Shown here: piece after piece, positions 22,201-28,998 of the stretch
How the letters are laid out: every line of letters begins with the position of its first letter
Position numbering within the stretch: position 1 is the first letter of the stretch
From: Brachycybe producta
Lineage: Eukaryota > Arthropoda > Diplopoda > Playtdesmida > Andrognathidae
Length of the DNA stretch: 64,000 nt
Assembly (NCBI GenBank): GCA_036925085.1
Contig: JAUPFP010000017.1
Coordinates: 1,786,058-1,850,057 of the forward strand
Reading direction: 5' to 3'
The notes under the pieces: model-generated
Databases searched by the model: none
The model's input: only the letters and a program-made list of their open reading frames with translations
What the model was told of the DNA's origin: nothing
Made by a program: the position numbers and the translations under genes

Positions 22201-24291
22201 CTCTCTCTGACTCATACTTAAGTGGTCACTTGGACCTGGTTACACCTCATAGGTGTACACAGGTCCAAGGTATAAAAAGACCAAGTTCCTTTTTGTTCTT
22301 CGTCCACTCTTGCTCAACTTTTGTACTACACTGATTAACATATCCGTATCACATCATGGGCCCGTGGACTCACATTTGATTAATGACTATTTATTCTTGT
22401 AATGTTCATGTTTCTCGACAAGAATGAATAAAAGTATTTACAATAAGAAACTACGTTGTCTACTGTTTTGAAAACAATACTTCTCTACACAAGCCGGAGA
22501 CACCATAGGGCAAGAAGACATAGAGATCCCTACGGGGCAACACATCTTCCTAACATAGGAAGATGACCATCAATGGCGGCCAGAAGTGGATGGTCACCAC
22601 CCTTCTGCTAGAATACACCCCTACACACAAGGCTGATCACAATCCATCACCATCAAGAGAAGAAATGAGTTACAGAAAAGAGCATAAAGAGTTGCTTGAT
22701 TTGGTTAAAGGACGCCATAAAGCTCACACTGTCCTCCACAAAGGAGAAAACGTGGCAAGCCCACATGCAACCATTTCGGTGCAGTTTCCAAAACGTACTG
22801 TTCAGTAAAAGAAACGTTTACTGAACACGTTTTGGAAACTGCAGTTTTTTTGTGCACCCTAGGTGTTCATTGACTTCCTCATCATATGATCTTCTTGAGT
22901 AGACTAAATAGTTTAGTGAATTTACTGATAGGGCTATTCATTTACAGTGTAAATGAATGGCCCTAGTATAAAACGTGGAATTCTAATGTTTTACAAATAT
23001 AACGTCCCTTTAAAAGTGAAAAAGAACAATGTACACGACTTGCAAACTTTATTCGTGGGATCGTTATCTTTTTTTTTTTCACGGGCGACCCAACGGAAAA
23101 ATAGATCTGCCAGAAATGGGGTTGCTGGAATAGCAACGAAAACGAATAAATACGAACCTGAATAAGATCGAACTGAATTGAGAAGAAAAGGAATAATATA
23201 GAAAGTGAATTTCATAGAAACTGAATAGCACAGAAACTGACCAGAAGCGAAACCTGAACTAGATCGAAAAATTCCAACACATTTGAAGAACACTGAAACT
23301 GAACAATCGCAAATCTGAATAACATAGAAAATAATTAATATAGAAACTGACCAATATCGAATCTGAAAAACTTGGAAACAAGAATTTCAAATCAGTCAAG
23401 GGTGTATGACAGCCCTAGTGAGGGGTTATTTGTAAACGCTTGCACCGGCTTGTTATGCTCGCCGAGAACCAAATTTGAACCTCCCCAGCCCAAAACCTTC
23501 CCACTTTTTATCTTTTTTTATCATTCAGTTTTGTTGCAGCTCAGTTACTACTTTAATCACTTTCGATGCAAATTTCGTTTCCATGTTGTTCAGATTCGAT
23601 GTTATTCAAATTCGTTATTATTCAGAATCTGTGCAGCAGTCGATTTTCTTCCGATTCAACCTTACAGTAGGCCTAATTCATTTCCTTGTTCTTCAGTGTC
23701 TCCCCCAGAGATGTACAGTAGTAGTGACTACTGAGTCAGGCTTTTACTCCAATTGCGTGCGTTTAATCGTAAGATAAGAGATTATCAAAGTAAGTTAATT
23801 TTGTTTTCTTATTCATGAGTATCATTTCTCCATGGTATTAACGATGTCAGCGCCCCTATATCGCAACGCGATATAGGGGCGCTGACAAAGTCTCTTAAGT
23901 CTATGGTCAACACTATATATATAAACACTAGATTTTCAGTTTTTCACAGTTACCAGTCCCGGAGCGTAATAATTAATGGTCTAAGGTTGAACTGCGCAGA
24001 CCGTTCATCAAAGCAGTTGACAATTCCATGGCGACATAGACCTCCTTAGGATCAAAATAGCACACACCCCCTCCCGACCCCCTCCCACTCAAGAAGACTA
24101 CGTGAATGTGAACTGAAACAAAATCAAAACTAATGGCATCTGTTTTTATTAGTAATCGAACCTACCTGATAAGAACACGAACGATTTGTAGGTTGCGACC
24201 AGGTAACTGTAAACAAAAAATGCAGTAGGCCCAGTTGGAATAAAATCGCGGAAATCCTCATGACGTTCATCGTTGGTCTAACGTTCATCAT
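597..24291 (-). CDS. Interleukin-17 receptor-like protein, ten exons
   Basis: This is a single-pass membrane receptor of the IL-17 receptor family, expected to bind IL-17-type cytokines outside the cell and to recruit SEFIR adaptors (Act1/CIKS type) inside. Ten exons joined at GT/AG borders sum to 1953 nt, or 650 codons plus TAA, with every phase matching. Residues 1-33 form a signal peptide. Residues 34-307 are the ectodomain, rich in Cys and with a second fibronectin-like block around residues 192-298. Residues 308-328 are a hydrophobic helix followed by ARRQR. Residues 340-505 are the SEFIR domain, with VLIVYSHDS, FDKWD, ADYILIVWSQG and VVPGL. About 145 residues of acidic, low-complexity tail follow. 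Lengths fit the family. The IL17RD subtype looks closest to me, but I infer that from memory. Introns 2-5 are 63-88 nt, intron 9 only 34 nt, and the others 2.6-7.6 kb and filled with transposons. The first of two adjacent ATGs was taken as the start. Confidence 0.88.
1309..1428 (-). CDS. Receptor exon 9 (SEFIR domain, middle)
   Basis: This exon has exactly 40 codons, acceptor aactag and donor CCG|gtaatt. It encodes DPQAWLDESILVADYILIVW followed by SQG, the conserved central SEFIR strand with its Ser. Confidence 0.88.
1601..2414. repeat. Solo LTR, TGTGACACCC...TGTCACA
   Basis: This 814-bp block starts TGTGAC and ends GTCACA and is flanked by ATAC at 1597-1600 and 2415-2418. The 4-bp target duplication indicates a Ty3-type LTR left by recombination. 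It lies in receptor intron 8. The short reading frame inside is not a gene. Confidence 0.75.
3466..4228 (-). repeat. Element A left (3') LTR
   Basis: It starts TGTAACGCCGCGACTGG and aligns with 6521 onward. Shared landmarks include GGGACGGGATCGTACCC and CAACTCCACCTGGAGGGG. Confidence 0.75.
5960..6480 (-). repeat. Leader minisatellite of element A
   Basis: Degenerate tandem units of about 75 bp, each containing CACGGTACAACGGACC-like and AAAGTCCG-like motifs and an ACCCACGGTG box. ORFs in this block are periodic by-products. Element C has the same kind of array in the same place. Confidence 0.65.
6502..6518 (-). other. Primer-binding site of element A, tRNA-Ala-like
   Basis: On the plus strand the LTR is preceded by ACCCGGCGCTTCCACCA, which looks like the 3' end of a tRNA with CCA. 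It resembles the tRNA-Ala ends I know. On the element strand it reads TGGTGGAAGCGCCGGGT directly after the LTR. Confidence 0.55.
6521..7342 (-). repeat. Element A right (5') LTR
   Basis: It starts TGTAACGACCCGACTGG and ends GGTTGCTACA, next to the target duplication CTTC. The same LTR family occurs at 13441, 14166 and 18065. Confidence 0.8.
8329..8465 (-). CDS. Receptor exon 8 (SEFIR domain, first half)
   Basis: The acceptor is ttttattag and the donor is AAA|gtaaga. The exon encodes SVLIVYSHDSKNHKKVVEA, then ANFLKVNCACAVRFDKWD. This matches SEFIR box 1 (hydrophobic strand, YS.DS, H) and the FD.W turn. It joins exon 7 in phase 1 and exon 9 in phase 0, which ties the two halves of the SEFIR domain together. 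Confidence 0.88.
8611..10330. repeat. Inverted-repeat element in receptor intron 7
   Basis: Blocks on the left return inverted on the right. TGTTTCCATTGGG with TTTCAACTGGTGAAAA occurs at 8617-8673 and, reversed, at 10286-10325. GTGCAAATACACGAGCAATAA occurs at 9109-9130 and, reversed, near 10190-10212. Identity outside these blocks is low. It is probably an old non-autonomous DNA transposon with long inverted ends. Confidence 0.45.
9489..9897. repeat. Nested palindromic MITE
   Basis: ACAACTATGGAGCCCT at the left returns as AGGGCTCCGTAG at the right. Inside, 9577-9744 is another palindrome (TTTATTTGGCCATG... and ...CATGGCCAAATAAA) around GCGCCATCTCTTG. Several ATGTCGA/TCGACAT units flank it. 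Confidence 0.6.
10377..10959. repeat. Solo LTR, TGTGACGCAC...CGTGACA
   Basis: A 583-bp GC-richer block with ends TGTGACG and GTGACA, flanked by ATCT at 10373-10376 and 10960-10963. It lies in receptor intron 7 beside the inverted-repeat element. The 119-codon frame inside has no retroelement signature and I do not call it. Confidence 0.7.
11339..11761. mobile_element. TIR element, GCAGTCACACTAGGCTGG ends
   Basis: A non-autonomous DNA element with 21-bp perfect terminal inverted repeats (11339-11359 and 11741-11761). Sub-terminal sequence is rich in CAGCAGC and GCTGCTG. No clear target duplication and no coding capacity. Confidence 0.7.
11769..11956. mobile_element. Short palindromic MITE
   Basis: GGCGTTCACAGACGAGC at the left returns as GCTCGTCTGTAAACGTT at the right, with GACCACTTTT-type internal symmetry. 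It abuts the preceding TIR element. Confidence 0.6.
12672..12721 (+). repeat. Tandem duplication of about 22 bp
   Basis: GATGCAGTGTGTTTGAATGG occurs twice in direct succession. It is probably a simple replication slip in intron 7. Confidence 0.6.
12800..12922 (-). CDS. Receptor exon 7 (transmembrane segment)
   Basis: The acceptor is a long T tract ending gcag, and the donor is TTTG|gtaagt. The exon encodes the single transmembrane helix, LLCFVTLILIVMLVMYLIF, and a positive ARRQR stop-transfer. It is separated from exon 6 by a 7.6-kb intron full of mobile elements. Confidence 0.88.
13441..14060 (-). repeat. Solo LTR B of the A/C family
   Basis: It runs from TGTAACGACC to GGTTGCCACA and is flanked by ATTG at 13437-13440 and 14061-14064. 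The sequence matches the LTRs of elements A and C, with a shorter middle. Confidence 0.8.
14166..15088 (-). repeat. Element C left (3') LTR
   Basis: It starts TGTAACGACCCGACTGG and ends GGTTGCCACA. It shares GCAACTTGCTGGTCACTTCT-type internal landmarks with the right LTR. Confidence 0.8.
17440..18030 (-). repeat. Leader minisatellite of element C
   Basis: Imperfect units of about 75 bp with CCACGGTACAACGGACCAA and AACCCATGGTGTAAT boxes. It matches the array in element A in position and motif but differs in copy number. Confidence 0.65.
18065..18935 (-). repeat. Element C right (5') LTR
   Basis: It starts TGTAACGACCCGACTGG and ends GGTTGCCACA. The flanking plus-strand GTACCCGGCGCCTCCACCA just before it is the primer-binding site. 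Confidence 0.8.
18945..19075 (+). pseudogene. CR1-like LINE endonuclease fragment
   Basis: The translation KVPDFFVVPVIEESECNIIL followed by ETESWID resembles NKVPEFIAAVEETGCNIILG followed by TESWLD of the LINE at 58.7-62.6 kb. It covers only the catalytic-Glu part of the AP-endonuclease and is truncated on both sides. It lies just outside element C. Confidence 0.65.
19370..20480. repeat. Foldback element FB2
   Basis: A second copy of FB1, with inverted arms (ACAAAATTACTTCGAAAAAT at the left, AAGTAATTTTGCAATGTAGC at the right) and the same symmetric centre around AAAATGCTCGTA / CGAGCATTTTAATGG. A 325-bp hAT-like insertion interrupts the left arm. Confidence 0.7.
19612..19936. mobile_element. 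hAT-like insertion filled with an 18-bp minisatellite
   Basis: It is flanked by the 8-bp direct repeat GCGGTTAT at 19604-19611 and 19937-19944, and its ends TAGACC and GGTCTCTA are roughly inverted. The body is tandem 18-bp units of the type GGGACTGATGGAATCCAT. The Pro/Ser/Met-rich frames over it are repeat artefacts. Confidence 0.65.
20524..20844 (-). CDS. Receptor exon 6 (membrane-proximal fibronectin-like domain)
   Basis: This is the largest ectodomain exon (321 nt). It carries a strand pattern typical of the second fibronectin-like domain of IL-17 receptors: LTLWQSLIVV, then INVSFTTAPSYANVLSYVLQ, then LEYFVRIAPVV. A Cys cluster (NSCSCVGHC) follows before the membrane. The donor is TGTG|gtatgt and the exon ends in phase 1. 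Confidence 0.85.
20908..21052 (-). CDS. Receptor exon 5 (ectodomain)
   Basis: This exon has 145 nt, acceptor tttctcag and donor ATAA|gtaacg. The reading frame encodes an FFRVQYTQSDC block and ends KIPDRDG. The intron after it is only 63 nt. Confidence 0.78.
21135..21238 (-). CDS. Receptor exon 4 (ectodomain)
   Basis: This exon has 104 nt, acceptor tcacaaag and donor AAG|gtttgt. It encodes VRFLNGCEDRVPICRYYDF, with two Cys and an aromatic run of the kind seen in IL-17 receptor ectodomains. It ends in phase 0. Confidence 0.77.
21327..21476 (-). CDS. Receptor exon 3 (ectodomain)
   Basis: The acceptor is preceded by a T-rich tract ending aaag, and the donor is GACA|gtaagt. The exon encodes 49 residues starting CPKDVW and ending FAIKDD, alternating polar and hydrophobic in the manner of beta strands. 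Confidence 0.75.
21547..21595 (-). CDS. Receptor exon 2 (ectodomain)
   Basis: This small exon of 49 nt has acceptor ttttttgcag and begins ATTAAAGAG. It gives 16 codons including EGCTIYNLSG. The donor, G|gtcaga, is weaker than the others. It joins exon 1 in phase 0 and exon 3 in phase 1, restoring a Gly just before CPKDVW. It is the least certain exon. Confidence 0.65.
22011..22123. mobile_element. 113-bp MITE
   Basis: Perfect 21-bp inverted ends (22011-22031 and 22103-22123), starting ACAGTCCTCCATTCGG. Solo LTR G2 sits at its right edge and its target duplication CTGT overlaps the MITE end. Confidence 0.7.
22124..22728 (+). repeat. Solo LTR G2
   Basis: It runs from TGTAACACCCAGTAACTC to AAAGCTCACA (605 bp), flanked by CTGT at 22120-22123 and 22729-22732. 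A TATA-like GTATAAAAAG lies near 22272 and an AATAAA near 22426. It is homologous along its whole length to G1. The 81-codon frame at its end is shared with G1 only because the LTRs are related. Confidence 0.8.
22781..22842. repeat. Long hairpin
   Basis: GCAGTTTCCAAAACGT...GTTCAGTAAA is followed by its reverse complement with a 3-nt bulge. Probably a collapsed MITE. Confidence 0.6.
22929..22965. repeat. Hairpin
   Basis: The TAGGGC...ATTCATTTACA arm pairs with TGTAAATGAAT...GCCCTA almost perfectly across a tiny loop. Confidence 0.55.
22990..23760. repeat. Degenerate inverted array
   Basis: The left half is built of units such as ATAGAAACTGAATA and GATCGAA. The right half (23520-23730) carries their reverse complements (TTCAGATTCGATGTTATTC). 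It appears to be an old foldback repeat. No gene seen. Confidence 0.4.
23846..23886. repeat. 41-nt perfect hairpin
   Basis: Arms of 19 nt beginning GTCAGCGCCCCTATATCGC are separated by AAC and fully complementary. The hairpin is GC-rich in an AT-rich intron, 279 nt from receptor exon 1. Confidence 0.75.
24166..24291 (-). CDS. Receptor exon 1: start codon and signal peptide
   Basis: This exon gives 42 codons from a tandem ATG ATG. A second and third in-frame Met lie at residues 8 and 11. The hydrophobic stretch ISAILFQLGLLHFLFTVTW followed by SQ is a good signal peptide. A possible N-glycosylation site (NRS) and the first mature Cys follow. The donor reads CAG|gtaggt and the exon ends in phase 0. 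Which Met is used cannot be decided here. Confidence 0.82.
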
Positions 24292-24855
24292 GGTCACATA
24301 TTAAATCAGGAAGTGACCTACGGTGAAACCAGACTAAAACGACACCTACTACTTCTTCGTATTCTATTTCATACTTTCAAAAGCCCAGATCTTAAACCTT
24401 ACAAAAAACGATCTTTGTTACTAATAATATATCGTTGAAATTCAGAAATAATGAAATAAACATAACAAAAAATAAAAGTATATCTACATTTTTCAGCAAT
24501 TCCGAAACTTCCGAATCCTTGAATCGTTGTGACAGACGTCACTGATTCAATCACGCAGAATGAGCCAAATGCAAGGTTGCCAGATACTGATTGCACATTT
24601 TAGCCAAATCCCCTAGCGGAAATCGCCAGAATTAGCCAAACGCGCAATTTTTGAAAAAGCAAAACGATTTTTTTTAAAAAGGATAAATACATTTAATTCA
24701 CATCAAAAATATCCATAACATCTCTATCATAACATCTCTTACCAAATGTAGATTCCCATTCTTTGCAATATTTCCTTTGAGAATCATAATGGTTTTTCCA
24801 CTTCCCCATGTCAACAGCTTGTTCTTTCACTTATTGAAACTAATTTTTCTGGGAG

Positions 24856-25031
24856 GGATGAAATCATGAAAGCACACAGTTAGAACTGAGGGCCAAGTTG
24901 TTACACGTGTAAGTGTGTAACAAGTTTCCCTTTTTAGCTCCTCTTTTCTATCAACCAACTAACCAAGGACACTTTTATGACTTCCTCAATAATGTGTAGA
25001 CCTGTGGCTGTGTGCTTTCATGATTTCATCC
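24856..25031. mobile_element. MITE nested in the hAT-like element
   Basis: The left end GGATGAAATCATGAAAGCAC is mirrored exactly at the right end (24-bp arms). An inner palindrome, TTGTTACACGTGTAAGTGTG, adds symmetry. Confidence 0.7.
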
Positions 25032-25070
25032 TTATTTTTTTTACAAAGTATTAGTAAACTACTACACTGT

Positions 25071-25194
25071 ACCTAGCTCTCAACCAGTTCATTATATTAT
25101 TTTCATAGGGAAGATTGTGAAAACGGGGCTATGAAGGGTCCTATCTTCCCTATGCAAAGAATAAAATGGACTGGTCACTGGTTGAGAGCTAGGT
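25071..25194. mobile_element. Second MITE nested in the hAT-like element
   Basis: ACCTAGCTCTCAACCAGT at the left returns as ACTGGTTGAGAGCTAGGT, with an inner pair ATAGGGAAGAT / ATCTTCCCTAT. Confidence 0.7.
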
Positions 25195-25446
25195 GACATC
25201 ACAAACCTATATAATGACCTTGAACCTAATTATTCAGATGGAAAACCTAAAAAATTATGATGGGGAATAAACCTAAAAAATAAAGTAGAACAACAAACAA
25301 AAACGTCAAAAAAAGCCATTTCATTTTCAGATTTAGCCAAAAAAATCGCCAGTCGCAAACCATACATTTTTTGCAGCCAAACTGCTTCTAAAAAGCCAAA
25401 TTGGCTATAAATCGCCAAATCTGGCAACCCTGGCCATATGTCTAAT

Positions 25447-25525
25447 AAGCGCCTCTAGTGACAGTATGTTACAATCAGGTGAAAACTTCAGTTGGCTCCG
25501 CCCTTGTTATGATGACTGGCAACTT
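25447..25525 (-). repeat. Short interspersed repeat, copy 1
   Basis: The reverse complement matches 38624-38700. Shared text includes AGTTGCCAGTCATCAT and GTTTTCACCTGATTGTAACA. It begins immediately beyond the hAT-like element. Confidence 0.6.
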
Positions 25526-25729
25526 CAGCCACACTATCCAGTGTTGGTGGTGGCTAGCTGTATGGCGTGTTCCCCCTTTCTCTTCTGTGTGACTTCCAGT
25601 TATACCTATGAACCACTAACCAGAGAAGTGTAGACGCTTTTTTATTGTTTGTTTCAAAATAACCCTTTCTCTGTATAACAAGCGTCATTTACTGACTCCC
25701 TAATAATGCCTGTTAGAATGTGCCTTTAA

Positions 25730-25800
25730 CAGGGCCGGTCTTAGGCGTAAGCAATGTAAGCCTGGGCTTACGGCGCCACTTTTTAGGGGCGCAAAATTTG
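25730..25800 (+). other. Possible hAT terminal sequence
   Basis: CAGGGCCGGTCTTAGGCG matches the style of hAT 5' ends. I did not find its right-hand partner. The following 25.8-27.5 kb is AT-rich and holds only palindromes. Confidence 0.3.
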
Positions 25801-26128
25801 ACAATTAAAAAAAATTTAAAAAAAAAAATTTTTTCCAATTGTTTTTTTTCAATTTTTTTCAAAGAGAGAGATTATTATAGGTACCTTTGTTCTACAACAT
25901 TTTTAAATTGCACTGTTTTATTACTGCCCCTCTAGACATTTCTAAGTAGACAAATTCAAAGGAAAAAAGGTACTGCCTTTGCACCCAACTTTTGACACTT
26001 TAAGCTAATAATTTCAGATGGTGTCAATTTGCTTGAAATACAAGGTATGAATAGGAAAATTATAAACAAAAGGGGTTTTGAAAGAGAGGGGTTTAACATG
26101 CTGTTAAGTGTGACAATTAACCAATCTT

Positions 26129-26171
26129 CCTTTTCTTAAGAGTGTGCACAGACCGCACTCTTAAGAAAAGG
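26129..26171. repeat. Hairpin with 16-bp arms
   Basis: CCTTTTCTTAAGAGTG and CACTCTTAAGAAAAGG are perfect reverse complements around an 11-nt loop. Confidence 0.65.
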
Positions 26172-26353
26172 ATAGTTGTTTCACTTATTTTGGACATTAC
26201 ATGAAAACTCAATGGCGTTTTCATCAAAGGATTGTTTTCTTCGAAATCACAGACTATGGTGTTTTATATCAAAGGGTCATTTTTATTGGAAACCTTTACC
26301 TTTGGCCTTACCAATCAGTTTTTTTGGTATTTGCAGAGTTGTAGGTTCATAGA

Positions 26354-26459
26354 CACAAAATGAAAAAGTTTAGTTGTTTTTGACAAAAACAACTAAACTT
26401 TTTCATTTTGTGATAAGGTTGACAATACAAAAACTTTTTGTATTATCAACCTTATCACA
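26354..26459. repeat. Two adjoining long palindromes
   Basis: The first (26354-26412) has perfect 28-bp arms around GAC. The second (26409-26459) has about 24-bp arms with one mismatch around a 2-3 nt loop. They overlap by four bases (TGTG). Confidence 0.8.
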
Positions 26460-27540
26460 TCTGTGCCAAATTGAGCATACAACTCACAGAACAACCAAAT
26501 GTAAGTTTTTTTAATAAGCACTCTTTTAGTTTCAGTAATACGTAGTAGCTAAAATATGTAAATACCATGGTTTGTTTAATTTAAATTAAAAAGTCAGAAA
26601 CCGATTTGCTTAAAAATAAAACAAATTAAAATTGATTTTTTATGTTTAAAACAACACGATTTAATAACATTGGTATTCACAAGATTTTGCTGACACACTA
26701 TAATAGTATGGGAGCTCAATAATCTAATATCATAATTTGCTAAGGGCTGACTCCCTCCCTCACTCCCTGCCTCCCTTTGTGCACGAATGTTCTCAGAAAC
26801 TACACACTCTAGAATCATGAAAATTAACCAGTATACACATCTTTAGATGGCCTTTTTGGTAGGCTACATTAGAATTTTCAATTTTGTTTCGTTTATCGTA
26901 TTTTTGTGAAAAATCATCAAATTTCAAACAAAACCCTGAACAAAAAAAGTTGGCAGCCAGGAAAGCATGAATAATTGCATCATACTTTTGATCAATGAAT
27001 AAACTAACCCACGTGGGTTACAATGAGGTCACCTTTTGATCTTGAAAATTGCAAATTTTGTATTTCAAAATTCATTCTTTGTGATAAGAAAACAACATAA
27101 TTTTGAGCTATCTACAATTACACTTAAGTGTTTTTCACAATGTGTGCAGCACCTTAAATACACATCTGGATTACATTACTACCTAATTATTTATGGTTTG
27201 TATTTGTTTTAATGAACATTGTTTTTTATTTTATAAATTTTAATCAGGGTTTATTGGTTTAAATTACCATTGAAATACTTTCACTGCTTAAGAAACTATT
27301 CATTTAATAACTGTTTTATAATGCTTTCACGCTCATGACTGCAGTGGTGAAATTATGTGGGACAGAGAGTACGAGTGTCCCTTTTCGTTTACTACAAAAT
27401 TATTTAGCACTTTTCCCCCAAATATTTAAATTCATCAAGTAAGGAAGCCTTCTAAATTTTTATTAAATGAAAATTGATTACTGTTAGTTTCCAATAGTTT
27501 CTACATATTGCATTTTGTTGAATATTTATGAATATTTCTG

Positions 27541-27758
27541 ATTTAAGTAAAAACTGAACATTTTTATAAACCCTGATTTTAAATAAAAACTGAACATTTT
27601 TATAAACCCTGATTTTAAATAAAAACTGAACATTTTTATAAACCCTGATTTTAAATAAAAACTGAACATTTTTATAAACCCTGATTTTAAATCAAAACTG
27701 AACATTTTTATAAACCCTGATTTTAAATCAAAACTGAACATTTTTATAAACCCTGATT
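27541..27758 (+). repeat. 36-bp tandem array, about six copies
   Basis: The unit contains AAAAACTGAACATTTTTATA and ACCCTGATTTTAAAT. Copies are nearly identical and end exactly where the Helitron frame begins with ATG. The opposite-strand ORF (a repeated 12-residue motif) is an artefact. Confidence 0.8.
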
Positions 27759-27760
27759 TT

Positions 27761-28465
27761 ATGCGAAGAAAACGAAATCTAAATGGCACCTCACAGAGAG
27801 CTCAAAATGCTAAAAGAATGCGTGCACATCGTGCTCAAGAATCTGAAGAGCAGCATTCTCTTCGACTAGCATCTGCAGCAGCCTATGAAGCAACAAGAAC
27901 AGGCAACGAATCACTACAAGATCGCCACACTAGACAGTATCTTAATGCTGCTTCTCATGCCAGAGCAGTGGCAAATGAAACACCAGAGCAATCCCAAGTT
28001 CGACATCACCGAAATGCTGCTTTTCATGCCAGAGCAGTGGCAAATGAAACACCAGAGCAATCTCAAGTTCGACATCACCGAAATGCTGCTTCTCATGCCA
28101 GAGCAGTGGCAAATGAAACACCAGAGCAATCTCAAGTTCGACGTCAACGAAATGCTGCTTCTTATGCCAGAGCAGTGGCAAATGAAACACCAGAGAAATC
28201 TCAAGTTCGACGTCAACGAAATGCTGCTTCTCATGCCAGAGCAGTGGCAAATGAAACACCAGAGCAATCTCAAGTTCGACATCACCGAAATGCTGCTTCT
28301 CATGCCAGAGCAGTGGCAAATGAAACACCAATGCAATCTGAAGTTCGACGTCAACAAAATGCTGCTTCTTATGCCAGAGTAGTGGCAAATGAAACACCAG
28401 AGCAATCTCAAGTTCGACGTCAACAAATGACAATCAATGAATTGTTCCATACAACCCATACTTAA
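27761..28465 (+). CDS. Helitron N-terminal frame with 23-residue repeats
   Basis: The 234-codon frame begins with a real ATG (MRRKRNLNG). A basic, Ala/Arg/Gln-rich lead of about 60 residues resembles the N-terminal region of Helitron replicases (RAQNAKRMRAHRAQESEEQ). About seven copies of a 23-residue unit then follow, of the form NAASHARAVANETPEQSQVR plus three residues, differing at a few sites. Because the DNA repeats every 69 bp, which is divisible by three, other frames are open too and should be ignored. It ends in TAA shortly before Rep-like sequence resumes. Function beyond possible DNA binding is unknown. Confidence 0.6.
   Translation: MRRKRNLNGTSQRAQNAKRMRAHRAQESEEQHSLRLASAAAYEATRTGNESLQDRHTRQYLNAASHARAVANETPEQSQVRHHRNAAFHARAVANETPEQSQVRHHRNAASHARAVANETPEQSQVRRQRNAASYARAVANETPEKSQVRRQRNAASHARAVANETPEQSQVRHHRNAASHARAVANETPMQSEVRRQQNAASYARVVANETPEQSQVRRQQMTINELFHTTHT
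27943..28430 (+). repeat. 69-bp in-frame minisatellite
   Basis: Seven tandem units of 69 bp with few differences. They alternate between two sub-types ending in CATCACCGA or CGTCAACGA. Confidence 0.85.
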
Positions 28466-28489
28466 GTTTAACGTTCAACTGCCATATCA

Positions 28490-28986
28490 ATGTAGAAGTG
28501 TGCGGTACCATTAAAAGTGTCAAGTACCTTTACAAATATGTATACAAAGGGCATAACTGTGCCAACATTGTCATTCAGTAAACAAACATTATCATTCATG
28601 ATGAAGCACGTTCTTTTATGGATTCCAGATACATTAGTGCTCCAGAAGCTACATGGCGATTGTTCGGGTTCAAAATGCACGAACAGTCACATACCATCAT
28701 TCGCTTAGCTGTGCACTTGCCACATGGACAAAATGTTACATTTCGAGAAGGTGATGAGCACAATGCACTTGCCCATGCAGCAGCTAGAAATACTACCTTG
28801 ACTGCATGGTTTCAGTTGAATGAAAATGATCCTACAGCCAATCAATATCTTTATGGCCAAATACCAGAACATTATGTGTTTCACAAGCCTAAACAGCCAG
28901 ATGCCTGTGAGTGGAAAAGAAGACAACGTGGTGCTGCAAATGTCATTGGAAGAATGTATTCTGTAAGTGTAAAAGACTCTGAGTGA
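28490..28986 (+). pseudogene. Helitron Rep tyrosine motif and linker
   Basis: VEVCGTIKSVKYLYKYVYKG followed by HNCAN is the conserved end of the Helitron Rep domain and contains the catalytic Tyr pair region. SRYISAPEATWRLFGF and HTIIRLAVHLPHGQNVTF follow, standard for animal Helitrons. An in-frame stop interrupts the stretch near 28580, and a TGA closes it at 28984-28986 where the family reads on into YYLRLLL. Confidence 0.75.
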
Positions 28987-28998
28987 TATTATCTTCGT

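Larger units (their letters stand above)
24572..25432. mobile_element. hAT-like non-autonomous element upstream of the receptor
   Basis: The ends CAAGGTTGCCAGAT and ATCTGGCAACCCTG are near-perfect inverted repeats of the CAGGGTTGCCAGA type used by hAT elements. The 8-bp flanks GCCAAATG (24564-24571) and GCCATATG (25433-25440) differ by one base. The interior carries two smaller MITEs and no transposase. Confidence 0.75.

Noticed and set aside
27914-28459. Opposite-strand and other-frame ORFs over the Helitron N-terminal region
   Set aside because: Shadows of the 69-bp in-frame repeat.
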